A DNA stretch of 64,000 nucleotides from Saururus chinensis (Eukaryota > Streptophyta > Magnoliopsida > Piperales > Saururaceae), in contig CP141142.1 of the NCBI GenBank assembly GCA_035235625.1, forward strand, positions 48,277,644 to 48,341,643, written 5' to 3'. Shown one piece after another: positions 12,243 through 23,803 of this stretch; the first letter of the stretch is position 1; each line of letters opens with the position of its first letter. The position numbers and the translations under genes are program-made. The notes beneath the pieces are model-generated. The model ran no database searches. It was not told the origin of the DNA and saw only the letters and a list, made by a program, of their open reading frames with translations.

Positions 12243-13549
12243 CAAATAAATTTTTTTAAAATTATTATTTGAAACTAATTTTATCACCTGTCCTGTTCAT
12301 TTATTCAAAACATACACAATACATACACGACTTCATTCATTCCACCCATTCCATGCATAACAAATATAACATTAAAGTACATCGTAGACAAGTATCAAAT
12401 ATATTACATCACAAGTCGAAAAAATGTTTAGTTTAGAATAAACATATAAAAAAAGTAATGTCATAATCTCCTACGTCCTCGACCTCGACCGGCTCCAGCT
12501 CAGCATAAGTAATAAATGGTACAACACGAACTGGCTAATGTCGTCTATAATATAAAATCGGATCTGGTTGAGCTACAAGTGCAGTGTCCTTTTAACGACG
12601 TGTCCCCATGGCCCATACAACCTGTTGTACCCGTTTGCGAGTCCCTCTCCTTTTAACAATTGTTTGATTCTTGAGAATTAACTTACCAACACTTGATTAT
12701 AATCTATTGTATATACCTATTTAAGAAAGTGGACTTCAGCCCCACCGAGATCCACCAAGCTACAGTGAGCTTATATTTTAATCTTACATCTAGAAGAAGG
12801 CTTAGATAAATGTTTCGACACAAAGGAAAGAAATCGAATGTGTTAGACGTATAAAAACAAAAACCCACCTAAGTTGAATGTGTTGACAAAATTATATTGT
12901 GACTAGTCCCATCAAAGGTCGTATTCCTTTGTAAAAAAAAAGAAATTATATTGTGAGCCATCCCATCAAAGGTCTTGTTCCTTTGTAAGAAAAAAGTCTT
13001 ATTCTTTATGGGGTCTACAAAATTTTTACCTTATTACGCCAAAGTTTAAGTATTTACACATAAATTAGAGTTTTTTGGTAGGCATAATATATGTTTATTT
13101 GTTATTAAATTAATTTAAAATAATAATTAAAAAAATATTTATGTGTAAGTGTAGTGATTTACTGACCTCAAAAACATAGATTTTTGGAGCCCAATGCCAT
13201 AAAAAAATTGTGGCACTCAAGAGGGAGAACGGTATAAAACCAGTTATGATGTTTTGGCTTGAAATAGTCTAAAGAAAGAATAATTAATTTTTATCCTGCA
13301 TATAATTAATGAAGCCATATTTTAGGATAGAGAAGGGGAGAGAGAGAGAGAGAGCATGCTTTCACCGGGATTTCGACCATAGCTCCGGCACCCCCGAAGG
13401 GGGTATCGGCATCGTCGAAATACTCTTTTGTTGCAACATCATTGCTTTCATCGGCCCGATGACGACGCCAACAAGATCATGCAAACGTCTATCTTACAGA
13501 GCAACGACAACTCCATGCTCCATGCATATTTTTTTAAAAATAGTGAGGC
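12243..13549. other. AT-rich intergenic DNA
   Basis: No intact gene. On the minus strand at about 12480-12660 a short stretch resembles decayed coding sequence, ending in a GRGRGRR-like tail with TRKRVQQVVWAMGTRR upstream; this is too weak for a family call. Two near-identical pieces around AAATTATATTGTGA (12887 and 12945) flank CCCATCAAAGGTC, a small direct repeat. Confidence 0.35.
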
Positions 13550-13745
13550 GGTTTCGTCGTTTAGAAGGACAAAATCAACATAAACCTGATTTCATCATTC
13601 TAAACGATGAAATCAACCAAAAAAATATAAAAAAAACCATGCCAATGGCAAAAAAAGAACACCACTTTGAAAAATATAATATTTTTTTAAATTATTATTT
13701 ATATAATTTTCTTTATTAAATAACTAATTTTCCTCTTTTTATTTC
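13550..13745. repeat. Palindrome cluster 4, inverted copy of the head-plus-palindrome module
   Basis: Palindromes at 13550-13576 and 13588-13614 are followed by AACACCACTTTG and an AT-rich tail with AAATTATTATTTATATAATT. That is the reverse complement of the order in clusters 1 and 3. It ends about 180 bp before the PPR start codon. Confidence 0.7.
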
Positions 13746-13928
13746 TTAATAAAAAATTAACTTTATTTTTGACATAATATTGTGATGATTAATGTAAACT
13801 AATGCTCTTACCTGACGTATAATCTTGTGATAAAGGATTTTAATTCCCAACCCTGTCCGTTAGCAAGCCCGACGTTCTGAACCTGAATGAATTTGAGAGA
13901 CTGAGAATTCATTCGAGATGAATTGAAG

Positions 13929-15941
13929 ATGTGGAGGCGGCCACTCTCCGGTCACTTGCTCCGCCGGACTTTCTCTTCTTCTTCCAACTCTTACGAAATT
14001 CCCACCCTCTACTCCTTCCTCCAACCCACCATCTTCCCCCGCAAGTGGCCACCTCCTCCTCCCTCCTCCTCTCCTCCACCACCACCGCCATCGCCGCCGG
14101 AAGCCCTCGACGCCAGCGCTGCCCTCGAACTCGAGGCCCACCTCCAATCCTCACTCTCTGCCCACCGCACCGACGAGGCCTGGAAGTGCTTCAAGCGCCT
14201 CACGAACAGCTCCCTCTACCCAAGTAAGCAACTTTCTGACTCCCTCATCGCCCACCTCTCCTCCCTTAAGGAGCTCCACAACCTCAAACGCGCTTTCGCT
14301 GCTTCTGTCTTTCTATTAGAGAAAAACCCAGATTCCCTTTCCCTGGAATCTGTGGAGGTTCTGTTGAAGGCATTTAATTCTGCCAACACCCCGGCCCCTG
14401 CTTTTGCTCTGATCAAGTCCATGTTCAAGAACCGTTTTTTCCCTCCTTTCGCCATCTGGGGTGAAGTGCTAATTGAACTGAGCAGGAAAAATGGCAACTT
14501 CACTGGGTTTTTGCGAGTTTTTGACGAGAACTGTAGGTTGGCCGTGGAGGAGAAATTGCATAGCCTGAGGCCCGACTCAACCGCTTGTAATGCGGTTCTA
14601 GAGGGCTGCTGTCGAGATTTGGGGTCTGTTAGTGAGGCCGAGAAGGTTCTTGAGTCAATGTCATTGTTGAGAGTTCGACCGGATGCTACTAGCTTTGGAC
14701 ATCTTGCTTATTTGTACGCTTGGAAGGATCTTGAAGAGAAAATCTCTGAATTGGAGAGATTGATTAATAAGTTCGAATTTGTATCTTGTTCTGAAGTCTC
14801 TCCCAGAAAGGTGTTCTACAGTAATTTGATCAGTGGGTACGTGAAAGCAGGCAAATTACAGTCAGTTGGAGATATTATATTGCGTGCTCTGCATGAACGA
14901 GATGATAATCATTCTATCTTGAGTGAGCAGGCTTATGGTGAGGTTGCTGAAGTATTTATTAGAAATGGAAAGCTTGTGGATATAGCTAAGCTGATAAATG
15001 AGGCTCAAAAATTCGAAGCCATGGAGACTTCAGAATCATCTACGGGGTTTGAGAGCTCATTTGGCTTTGGGATCGTTAATGCCTGTGTAAATCTGGGGCT
15101 TTTGGACAAAGCACACACTATTCTTGATGAAATGGATGCTCTTGGTGGCGCCATTGGCATTGGAGTGTATGCCTCAATTCTGAGGGCGTACTGCAAAGAG
15201 CGAAGGACAACAGAAGCTTCCCAGTTGGTTACTGAGATAACTTCTTCGGGGCTTAGATTGGATGCATCTAGCTATGAGGCCTTAATAGATGCTTCTATGT
15301 CTACCCAAGATTTTCAGTCAGCATTTTCGTTATTCAGGGATATGAGAGAGACAAGACTACCTGATTTGAAGATGAGTTACTTGACAATAATGACTGGTTT
15401 GACAGAGAATCACAGACCTGAGCTAATGGCAGCCTTTTTAGATGAAGTTGTTGACGATCCACGCATTGAGATTGGAACTCACGACTGGAATTCAATAATA
15501 CATGCTTTCTGTAAGCTTGGGCGACTGGAAGATGCGAGGAGGACCCTTAGGAGGATGGTGTTTCTTAGGTACCAGCCCAATGGCCAGACTTATCTGTCAC
15601 TGATTAATGGGTATGTTACAGCAGGAACCTATTTCAATGTTCTGATGCTGTGGACAGAAGTGAAAAAAAGGATATCAGTTGATGGGGGGCCAGGAATCAA
15701 GTTTGATCATAGCTTGGTTGATGCCTTCCTGTATGCTTTTGTCAAAGGAGGTTTCTTTGATGCAGCAATGCAAGTTGTGGAGAAAGCACAAGAAATGAAA
15801 GTATTTATAGATAAGTGGAGGTATAAGCAAGCTTTTATGGAGACACACAAGAAGTTAAAAATACAGAAACTAAGGAGAAGGAACTTCAGGAAGATGGAAG
15901 CTCTCATTGCTTTCAAGAATTGGGCTGGCTTGAATGCATAA
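13929..15941 (+). CDS. Pentatricopeptide repeat (PPR) protein, P-class, probably mitochondrial
   Basis: Single exon of 670 residues, the usual PPR gene structure. The start at 13929 (MWRRPLSGHLLRRTFSSSSN) gives an Arg/Ser-rich, acid-poor N-terminus typical of a mitochondrial presequence; upstream in-frame codons offer no other ATG. A proline run lies at residues 41-57. Tandem helical repeats follow from about residue 80 to 630, for example FYSNLISGYVKAGKLQSVGD, GVYASILRAYCKERRTTEAS, SYEALIDASMSTQDFQSAFS and DWNSIIHAFCKLGRLEDARR. No E, DYW or SMR domain is seen, so a P-class RNA-binding protein acting in organellar RNA processing or translation is inferred. It resembles the At1g69290 type from memory, but that match is not certain. 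The C-terminus is basic (KLKIQKLRRRNFRKME). Confidence 0.93.
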   Translation: MWRRPLSGHLLRRTFSSSSNSYEIPTLYSFLQPTIFPRKWPPPPPSSSPPPPPPSPPEALDASAALELEAHLQSSLSAHRTDEAWKCFKRLTNSSLYPSKQLSDSLIAHLSSLKELHNLKRAFAASVFLLEKNPDSLSLESVEVLLKAFNSANTPAPAFALIKSMFKNRFFPPFAIWGEVLIELSRKNGNFTGFLRVFDENCRLAVEEKLHSLRPDSTACNAVLEGCCRDLGSVSEAEKVLESMSLLRVRPDATSFGHLAYLYAWKDLEEKISELERLINKFEFVSCSEVSPRKVFYSNLISGYVKAGKLQSVGDIILRALHERDDNHSILSEQAYGEVAEVFIRNGKLVDIAKLINEAQKFEAMETSESSTGFESSFGFGIVNACVNLGLLDKAHTILDEMDALGGAIGIGVYASILRAYCKERRTTEASQLVTEITSSGLRLDASSYEALIDASMSTQDFQSAFSLFRDMRETRLPDLKMSYLTIMTGLTENHRPELMAAFLDEVVDDPRIEIGTHDWNSIIHAFCKLGRLEDARRTLRRMVFLRYQPNGQTYLSLINGYVTAGTYFNVLMLWTEVKKRISVDGGPGIKFDHSLVDAFLYAFVKGGFFDAAMQVVEKAQEMKVFIDKWRYKQAFMETHKKLKIQKLRRRNFRKMEALIAFKNWAGLNA

Positions 15942-17245
15942 TGTGTAAAAGATGACAGAGTAATTTATGAAGCAGTATGGGTTATTTGGAGTGAATACAA
16001 GAAATCAAGCAAAATGCATTATATTATAACTGAGGTTCATAGTTGAGAAACATTTGATGACATGATAGGATGGAATCTGCAGTTGTTATGGGGTTGATTG
16101 TGCAAATTAATATGAGTTTTGACTGGAAAATGATGACCTCACTTATTGTCCCATCTCCGGTAATCACGTATCTGCTTACCCCAATTTAGATGTTATGCAA
16201 GCAATGACAGCTATCTGAAGCATGGAAAACTAAGAGCACATTGATGCCTCCAATCTCATCTGCAATGAGTCCCACAATGCAAAGTGATAGTCAAACTCGT
16301 CATTCTGTGTTTGAATATCTTTGTTACTGATGATAGATGATAAATAACAAATATACAGAGGTTACTTCATGCTGTACAATGGTTGTTTATTGAAATTAAC
16401 TACCCATTTATTTAGGCTGATGATCCAGCTTGAGGAGTGATCATTGTTAGCCACGCTAAATAAAATGTTGATTCCTGTTTTAGTTCGACTTGTTCCTGTT
16501 CACCAGAAGAAGTAAATTGCGTATTTTCATGTTTGTGCTGCTTTTTTTCTTTCTGTCCTGCTGCCTACATCTATTTTTAGTACTAGGCTTTTACAACTGA
16601 AAGATTCAACTAAAACTGGGATGCAGTTTATCTTTTAGAAGAAATGTTATGCATATGCTCCCCAGAAACTTCTCATCTACACGTGTAGTCCTGTCATTTT
16701 ATCTCTATACTCTTATTGACACTGAATTAAAATCATATATGCTTCCTATGTATACACATATCCAATATGTAGAGGCACGAGCATAGTTGATTGTCAAACT
16801 GGGATCAAAGTCTCGTGTTTGGCTTGATAAGAAGTGATGTGCATTCATCTTGAACCTCACCTTGAGCTGGGAAAGTGGTGCTCAAACTCCAGCAGAGGTG
16901 CCTTACGCTACCTGGGATTAGTTTCGCCAATTATCCTGCATACCTGTCTTGGAATAAAGTTTTTTGGTGTGACACTTTCGAGCGCTACAAATTTATTCCT
17001 GCTGACGAAAGTCCCCGTAGAGCAAGGTACAACATAAAGACTTAAAAGCAGAAATAAGAGAAGAAACTAATCTATCAACCCCAACTCTAATAGGGGCCTG
17101 ATATAACTTATCCGTGAGTTCTGAGAAGGTGATGAGCGCCAGAGGCAAGGACCCCAGTCAAGGCCTAAATTAGTTATCAGCTGCTCTGTTAGATTCATGG
17201 AAAACATGCTGAAATCAAACGCTCCGAAATTGATCAAGGAGCACA
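15942..17245. other. PPR 3' region and intergenic DNA
   Basis: The first 100-400 bases are likely the PPR 3' UTR. No gene, RNA or clear repeat is seen in the rest; short open frames have no recognisable similarity. Confidence 0.4.
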
Positions 17246-18060
17246 TTGTGTAAAGATAGTTTACCTCATAAATGCAATCTACTTGAGAAAATTGTTTTTT
17301 ATGCTTTTTGTGATGCATGTGATAAGGGTCAAGAATCAGCTATACACGCTATCTGGAGTTGTGAGTATGCCCAGGCTGTCTGGAAGAATAAGGAGTGGTT
17401 GGTTCTTAGCTATTCAACTTCCACCAATTAGCTACCCCATGGACTTGATAGAATTCATTCTGGAAAAAATTTCTGAATCTGAAAATTTTCATGTCTGTAG
17501 CTTGGGCTTTGTGGAACCATAGCAATGGCATCAGTCAGGATGAAAATTTTAAGAAGGCTTCAGTATTGATTAGGACAGCAGAGGAGTTTATTCAAAATTA
17601 TCAAAGTGGTAGTATGAGGACTTCACTATTTAGTTATCATTTAACTAGATGCTGGTCTCCTCCAAATTGTCTGTACTTTAATATCTTTAATGGTGCTTTG
17701 TTTAGAGAGTTGGACAGGTCAGGAACCGAGATTATAGTCAGAGACCCTGCGGGTGTTCCTATTGCTTGTAGGTGCAGTATCAAGAAGCAAGTTCCAGAAG
17801 GTGAAGATGCTGACTTATAGCAGCTCTAAGGGCCATCAATGTTGCTGCTGATTCACATTTGCACGAGGTAATTATCGAAGGAGACTCCTCGATTGTGATC
17901 CAAGCTCTGGAGGATACCCAGCTGAACTTCTTTAGACTTAATTATCTGATTGACCAAGTTCGTGATGTATTAAAAACATTTAATCAGTTCTCCTTCATCC
18001 ATGTGAAAAGGAAGCGAATGGAGTGTCGGATTGCCTTGCGAGACCTGGGCAATATTTGAA
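17246..18060 (+). mobile_element. LINE remnant: zf-RVT and RNase H-like C-terminal part
   Basis: Three overlapping plus-strand frames show the tail of a plant L1-type LINE pol. At 17246-17431 there is a zinc-knuckle region with FCDACDKGQESAIHAIWSC and a following A..VWK. At 17491-17640 there is a WALWNHSNGI linker, and at 17859-18059 an RNase H-like end with EVIIEGDSSIVIQALED. The pieces lie in different frames, so it is decayed. No reverse-transcriptase core remains. Plant host genes with zf-RVT/RVT_3 domains are usually such remnants. Confidence 0.7.
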
Positions 18061-18208
18061 TGAATCTAGGACTTGATTGAAGGAATATCCTCCTTATCTG
18101 AGACTTGCTTTGGTGTATGATGCATTCAGACTGTGGCTTTGTGAAGATGTTTCTTTAATTTTTTTACCAATTGATGAAGCTGGAAAAAGACATCAACAAC
18201 CGTTGCAA

Positions 18209-18559
18209 TCACCCATGGAATGTCCTGAGTCTTCTTGAAAAGATAATAATTACACATTTGGAACCACCTTCAGTCCAGAGATGAGTAATGTGCAACCACC
18301 TCGCCATTTTAAGACCTTCGAAGCATGACATGGCTTCAGCCAGTAGTCTACCGGCAGACTCAATTAGGAATGTCATTCCAGCAACAAATTTGACGTTGGA
18401 GCCTCTACAAATAGCACCACTAGCTGCAATTCCTGGACTACCGCGACAAGCTCCATCAAGATTAAGTCTGAAAGAACTCCGGAGGGGGAGAGCACCATAA
18501 TTCACACTGTCTATTCTGAAGACATATATGCTGACGCTTTTTGGCTCAAAATATGCCAT
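18209..18559 (-). mobile_element. LINE remnant, minus strand: RNase H-like (RVT_3) domain
   Basis: The open minus-strand frame contains FRLNLDGACRGSPGIAASGA, the first strand of an RVT_3 RNase H fold with its catalytic D, followed by SAGRLLAEAMSCFEGLKMA, the E-bearing helix, and HLWTEGGSKCVI, where the usual E.DS motif has changed. It faces the LINE remnant at 17246-18060. Confidence 0.65.
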
Positions 18560-18740
18560 AGCCTTTATCGTATCTGAAATTAAATTTTTTGCTTGGAAAG
18601 TTCTACTAATGACATTCTTAGTAATTGAAGCTGGAGCCTCGGCTGAGAGTCCTGTGTATTGCGTAGGGGACCGATGTGGGTTTCAACATTTGTTTCTTGT
18701 GTCCTTTTGCAAGGGCTGTCTGGTTGACTAGTTGCATACT
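18560..18740 (+). mobile_element. LINE remnant: zf-RVT fragment
   Basis: FFAWKVLLMTFLVIEAGASAES in one frame and CFLCPFARAVW in another correspond to the zf-RVT pattern FAWK...HLFL.CPFA..VW. A frameshift lies between them. It abuts the minus-strand RNase H piece, so two LINE remnants are juxtaposed or one was inverted. Confidence 0.55.
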
Positions 18741-19179
18741 CTTTGAAACAACTTTGGCATATTTGGCAATCACTTTGAAAACTAAAGTGATATCACATTA
18801 TAAAGAAAGTAACTATAGAAAATACTCCCACACAAGAAACAAATGTTTGGGAGTAACTTTTTTTGGGAGGAGGGTAACAAAAGAAAGGGTCTTTATTTAT
18901 TAAGTGTTGTCAAACATGCCCTTACACAGAGTCTTTTACCTCCTGGAGTTGGCAATTTACCAGCTCTCATTTTTACTTGAATCTGGATCATCTGGCACTA
19001 TATAGAAACTAGTGTATCGAAGGCATTTTATCTGGAACAACATAGTAACCAGTATACACTGGGAATAAAAGATTTAAGAAAATGCAAAGTTCATGAAAAA
19101 CATGCCGCGGCCCCCACAATGGGATTTGGGGGCACCAGTCCAGTCGTGATACGTCACCATAGGTGTTCATTTTGAAATA

Positions 19180-19254
19180 TTAAATAGAACTATTAATGTA
19201 AGATGGAAATGGATGAAAAATTAAATAGAACTATTAATGTAAGATGGAAATGGA
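19180..19254. repeat. Short direct repeat, 34-bp units
   Basis: The unit at 19180-19213 (TTAAATAGAACTATTAATGT...) is repeated almost exactly at 19221-19254. The sequence resembles the interior of the local Stowaway MITEs. The remaining bases of 18741-19739 show no gene; a second short tandem repeat, GAGAAGGATGACTGATAAGAG, lies at about 19400-19448. Confidence 0.75.
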
Positions 19255-19480
19255 AGAAGTATTATCTAGACTCTAAACTTTCAATTTTTTTTTTAAAAAA
19301 GCCCTAACTAAATATAGGGCATAAAAATCGAAGGCAATTTATCTGGTAACGCTTGGGAGGTCATGATGAAACACCTTTCTCCTATGTGACTTCCATAAGT
19401 TGAGAAGGATGACTGATAAGAGGTGTTGAGAAGGATGACTGATAAGAGGGAGTATACCTGTAGTATTTTATCCAAAAGAA

Positions 19481-19660
19481 TCCCTCTGTCCTATGTTAAT
19501 TGTTTAAATTAAAAAAATATCTCAAATTAATTTACCTATTTCTTTCGTAATTTTCTTTCCATCTCATATTAATAATAGTTCTATTTAATTTTTTAAAATA
19601 AATTAATTTAAATTTATTTTAAAAAAATAAATAGATCTATTAATATAGAATTAAGGAAGT
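19481..19660. mobile_element. Degenerate Stowaway-like MITE
   Basis: The left part, TCCCTCTGTCCTATGTTAAT, matches a Stowaway end with changes, and the right part, TTAATATAGAATTAAGGAAG, is the decayed inverted end. The interior is A/T-rich and partly self-complementary (TTAATAATAGTTCTATTTAA, ATAGATCTATTAATATAG). The TA target duplication is not clear. Confidence 0.45.
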
Positions 19661-19739
19661 AAACGGTGGTAGAAATAAAAAATTGATGAATTGGAGTGAA
19701 AAGGCTAATAAAGTGACTTTCTTATTAATTTGAGTATAA

Positions 19740-20631
19740 ATAAGTGAATTATAGTGGCCGAGCCGGGCGGTTCACTGACATCACTCTGAACCCGGTCCTT
19801 AGGCGGTTGGAACTTGGAACTTGCATACTCGGTTCGTTGAATCACAACTTCCACGTCGTACGAAGGGATTCAAGCGGCCGCACGTGTCTATTTTGAAAGA
19901 CCACACAGCCCAGAGCGGTTCATGAACTAGGCTCCAAAATGGACCCTCAACTGCCACACTCCAACTCCCAGTTCTCTCTGCAAACTCAACAATGCTAATT
20001 TACTTGTGTTTTTTTCATGTGGGTGCGGAAATATAAGATCCCAGGAAGATTTTGGTGGGAAATGGAGAAATTTCTGCTTTGGCTTTGGACTGGGGCTCTG
20101 GTTGTTTGATCAGAAAGGATAATGGTTTTTCGGTGAATATTATGAACAAGTCCAAGTCCAACGTAAATTGGTAAGAGATGAAGCAGGCACTGTAGTTCTT
20201 AGTTCGCCTCTTTGATCATGTGCTTCTTCTTGTTATCCAGTGGTTTTTCTATAAATCAACATGAATAGTTAAGAGATCTTTTCTGAGTACTCACTAAGCA
20301 GATGATGATGTTGACAAATGTGTTCTTCTTACAGTCTTTTGATATTGGTTCTTGTCTTCCATCTTGTTTATTCTTGGTCTGAAAACTGGAATGCATCTGG
20401 GACTCTCTCTCTCTGTCTCATCTGTTAGTGAGAGTTCAAAGTTTTAATTTATTTTAGTTGTTGTTACGCATAAGTTAAAGATTAAATTGGGTGGATTAAA
20501 TTTAGATGTAGAAAGCTAGAAACACCGATTTAAGGACTCTTTTTTTGCTCATGTGCAGGGTCAGAAATCTGAATACTTTGATTGTTTGGATCAGCTGAGA
20601 AGATTTTGTTTTTTTGTTTTTAAGATTGAGA
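19740..20631 (+). promoter_or_regulatory. Promoter and 5' leader region of the ureide permease gene
   Basis: A more GC-rich island at 19750-19990 includes CACGTGTC at 19881, a G-box/ABRE-type element bound by bZIP factors. Transcription probably starts between about 19950 and 20050. The leader before the ATG at 20632 may contain an intron ending at a CAG near 20558; this is inference from the pyrimidine-rich sequence only. Confidence 0.35.
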
Positions 20632-22849
20632 ATGTATGTTGTAGAGGATAAGGGAGGAGCCATAGGATTGATGCTGGCTGGCCTCATATTCTTGGGCACA
20701 TGGCCTGCTGTTTTAACTCTTTTAGAGAGGCGGGGGCGGCTTCCACAGCATACTTTTCTTGATTACTCCTTGTCCAATCTCACTGCTGCCTTGCTTATTG
20801 CTTTAACGTTTAGCCAAATTGGAGATAGCAAACCTAATATGCCAGATTTCTTTACCCAGCTTTCCCAGGTGTTCCTTCTCCCCTAATATATTTTGTTGTT
20901 TCTAGTTCTAAAGCAAAGAAGAAAATACTACTAATTAATTATTTCCACTATGTTAAGCATAATTAAGTTATGTCTAAGAGTTGCAATTTTGCATTTTGTT
21001 AATCATAATTCAGCTATGCCTTCTCTTCTAATATCTTAGTTCTAAAGAAAGAAGAAATTGCCTCTAATGTTTTTTTAATTACTTTCACTATATTAAAGAA
21101 CATTTTTTAGTGATAATAATTCAGCTATGTTGAAGTGTTGCACTTTTGCATCTGCCATGTAGGACAATTGGCCATGCGTTCTCTTTGCAATGGCTGGGGG
21201 GCTGTTCCTTAGCCTTGGAAATCTTGCTACTCAATATGCTTGGGCTTATGTTGGCTTGTCAGTGACAGAGGTGATCACAGCCAGCATCACAGTAGTCATA
21301 GGTAGCGACTCTCTAGTTTTAGCTCTGTAAAGAGGACAACTTAAACTTTATTTGTTTTTGAAAAATATTTAATGTTTTGATACGGGATATTGGACTCAAG
21401 AATGAAGGTTTTATCAGGCACGAGCATGAACTACTTTTTAGATGATCACATCAATAAAGCCGAGATCCTTTTTCCGGGTGTAGCAGCATTCCTGATGGCA
21501 GTTTTCCTTGGATCTGCCGTTCATGCTTCCAATGCAGCTGATAACAGAGCAAAGCTCAGTACATCCATTAATTACAAGGATAAAACGTGGTATTCTTTTT
21601 CTTTTATTACTGACTTGTGACAGGATAAGTCATGATTTATTTTACATAAATATATTTCTCTTTAATTTGTGAACGAAAACCCATGTGAATTATGTACTCA
21701 ATTAGAGCCTAAATCACTCATTACCTTTATTGTTAAAGTTCATCTGTTAGCTAGCAAACTGCATTACTGATTTCCTTCTTTTGTTAGGATGACAGAAAAT
21801 GCAGGCAGCGTGGGGCTTCAATGCAACAGTATGGTTTGTCCTATACTTTTTTGAGTCTAACTTTAACATGCCTCTTTTGATCTCTAATACTTAAACATGG
21901 CAGACAATGTGGAGAAAGGAAAGAGTATAACAACAAAGTCAAAATTGCAGCCACCTAAAGCAGAAGCTGGAACTGCAGACTTTCTTCTTGAGCTTGAAGA
22001 TAGAAGGGCAATTAAGGTCACATTTCTTTTTTGTCTCATGCTGTTGTTATCAACTTTATATCTCCATTAATTTCATCCTGTTCCTATAACTGTAATTTGT
22101 AGTTATGCCATGTGATCAGTTAAATATATATTTTTAATTGCAATTAATCTTGTCATCATTTCTTATGACACAAGATGCATGGGTGGAATAACATAGTATA
22201 ATCTTTGATCTAAAGGTACTAGGCTCAAACACATACATCGGTTTAGGCATAGTGATCTTTGCAGGAATCTCTTTGGCCCTATTTTCTCCAGCATTCAATC
22301 TGGCTACAAATGATCAGTGGCATACACTGAAAGAAGGGGTCCCTCATTTGGTGGTGTACACAGCATTTGTCTACTTCTCATTAGCTTGTTTTGCTGTTTC
22401 TGTGGTCCTTAATGTCTACTTTCTATACCGCCCGGTGCTTGGATTGCCAAAATCATCTTTCAAAACCTACTTGAAAGATTGGAACGGAAGACACTGGGCA
22501 TGTTTGGCAGGCCTCTTGTGTGGATTTGGTAATGGATTTCAGTTCATGGGGGGCCAAGCTGCTGGCTATGCTGCAGCAGATGCAGTTCAGGTTAGAGATG
22601 TGCCCCTCACTACATGAAGTGTGCTTGTTTGTTAGTCATCTTTGATCTTTGACGGCTTTTTTATTGTTTGTGGTTTTTTGGTTAATAAACTAGGCCTTGC
22701 CACTGGTGAGCACTTTCTGGGGGATATGCCTGTTTGGAGAGTACCGAAAGTCATCGAAGAAAACATATGTTTTGCTTTTGAGCATGCTGCTCATGTTTAT
22801 TGTTGCTGTGGCAGTTCTCATGGCCTCAGCTGGGCACAGGAAGACTTGA
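20632..22849 (+). CDS. UPS: Ureide permease (UPS family)
   Basis: Plasma-membrane proton-coupled transporter of allantoin, uracil and related compounds, or ER retention variants of the family. Seven phase-consistent exons: 20632-20868, 21163-21301, 21418-21586 (21589 also possible), 21788-21828, 21904-22016, 22216-22590, 22694-22849, giving 409 residues, the family length. The N-terminus MYVVEDKGGAIGLMLAGLIF and the following LGTWPAVLTLLERRGRLPQH are hallmark UPS blocks. Further blocks are ATQYAWAYVGLSVTEVITAS, NYFLDDHINKAEILFPGVAA, GSAVHASNAADN, FLLELEDRRAIKVLGS (a cytosolic-loop motif), GLLCGFGNGFQFMGGQAAGY and STFWGICLFGEYRKSS. About ten membrane segments are expected. The exon 3/4 junction, in the variable central loop, is the least certain. 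UPS1 versus UPS2-type cannot be told by eye. Confidence 0.94.
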
Positions 22850-23162
22850 TGCATAACGCAATCCTTGCATTTGTTCAGACTACATATTTTCTTAATCAAT
22901 TTATGCTATCTTTACACATGACTCTTATTAGTATGTGCCCCGGGAATGTATTAATTTTTGCCCCTCTATGTAAAAGAAAATGGTAAATATGGCACATAAC
23001 ACGTCGGCCGATTGATATCCGACAGCCACCGATAGCACATGTTTATCACCGGGCAGGTGGATCACCTGCTCCGGGTTGCACAGGCGCGGGCACGGGCATG
23101 CACATATAAATGGGACTCATATATGCACATATAAATAGGACTTATATACGTGGCTTTAACAC
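22850..23162. other. Ureide permease 3' region
   Basis: Likely 3' UTR and flank. A small repeat, GCACATATAAATGGGACTCATATA, occurs twice in varied form at about 23098-23150 (seen as TGCACATATAAAT words). No gene seen. Confidence 0.4.
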
Positions 23163-23294
23163 ATTCAACAAATGGGCTAATTTTTTCTTTAATGCGATCC
23201 CAATTAGATAAACAACAATGTAGGACAACAAATTCAACAAATGGGCTAATTTTTTCTTTGATGCGATCCCAATTAGATAAACAACAATGTAGGA
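23163..23294. repeat. Recent tandem duplication, 69-bp unit
   Basis: The unit starting ATTCAACAAATGGGCTAATT at 23163 is repeated at 23232 with only about one difference over some 63 bases, so it is a recent duplication. Flanking DNA to 23803 has no recognisable gene. Confidence 0.9.
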
Positions 23295-23803
23295 TTAGCT
23301 GGTGCTTTGAACCAGCTGTTAGCAACAAAGTATACTCTACGTAGGGTGAATTGTTCGTTCACTTTACACGGAGCATGCAGTTGGGGCCAAAATGGTTTTG
23401 GGTTGACCAGCCCATACAAAGATTACTTGCGTTTGGCTACCTTGGAAAATTAAGGGAGGCATATTCACGATATTGGTGTTTGCACAATAATTAAGGAAGA
23501 CATGTGGGACGAGAAAATTAAATTTTAATTAAAAAAGACTTTGTCACTAATATTTAGAGAATAATAAAGTTGCCCTTCAAATTTACTCATCTCTAATGAA
23601 GTTTGGTTTTTTTCTTCAAAATAAACATAGTTGTGACTAAGCTGCTACTAGCAATGCCCCAAGGTTCACCCATGTCTCCACTTGGCTTAGATTTTTTTTT
23701 AAAATTTAGTCTCAATTGTCAAAGGCCGCCATGGCTAGCCACACCACAGCACGCAGCCTAGCAACCAAAGGTTGCCTTGATGATTGATTAAAAAAAAAAC
23801 ACT

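Noticed and set aside
10684-13614. Palindromes as microRNA precursors or terminators
   Set aside because: Arms are only about 12 bp with very short centres, too small for plant pre-miRNAs, and no flanking transcript is evident.
13860-14203. Gly/Arg-rich minus-strand frames over the PPR start
   Set aside because: Antisense of the proline-rich N-terminus of the PPR gene.
23062-23344. Mirror-image repeated frames on both strands
   Set aside because: Created by the 69-bp tandem duplication; no protein similarity.
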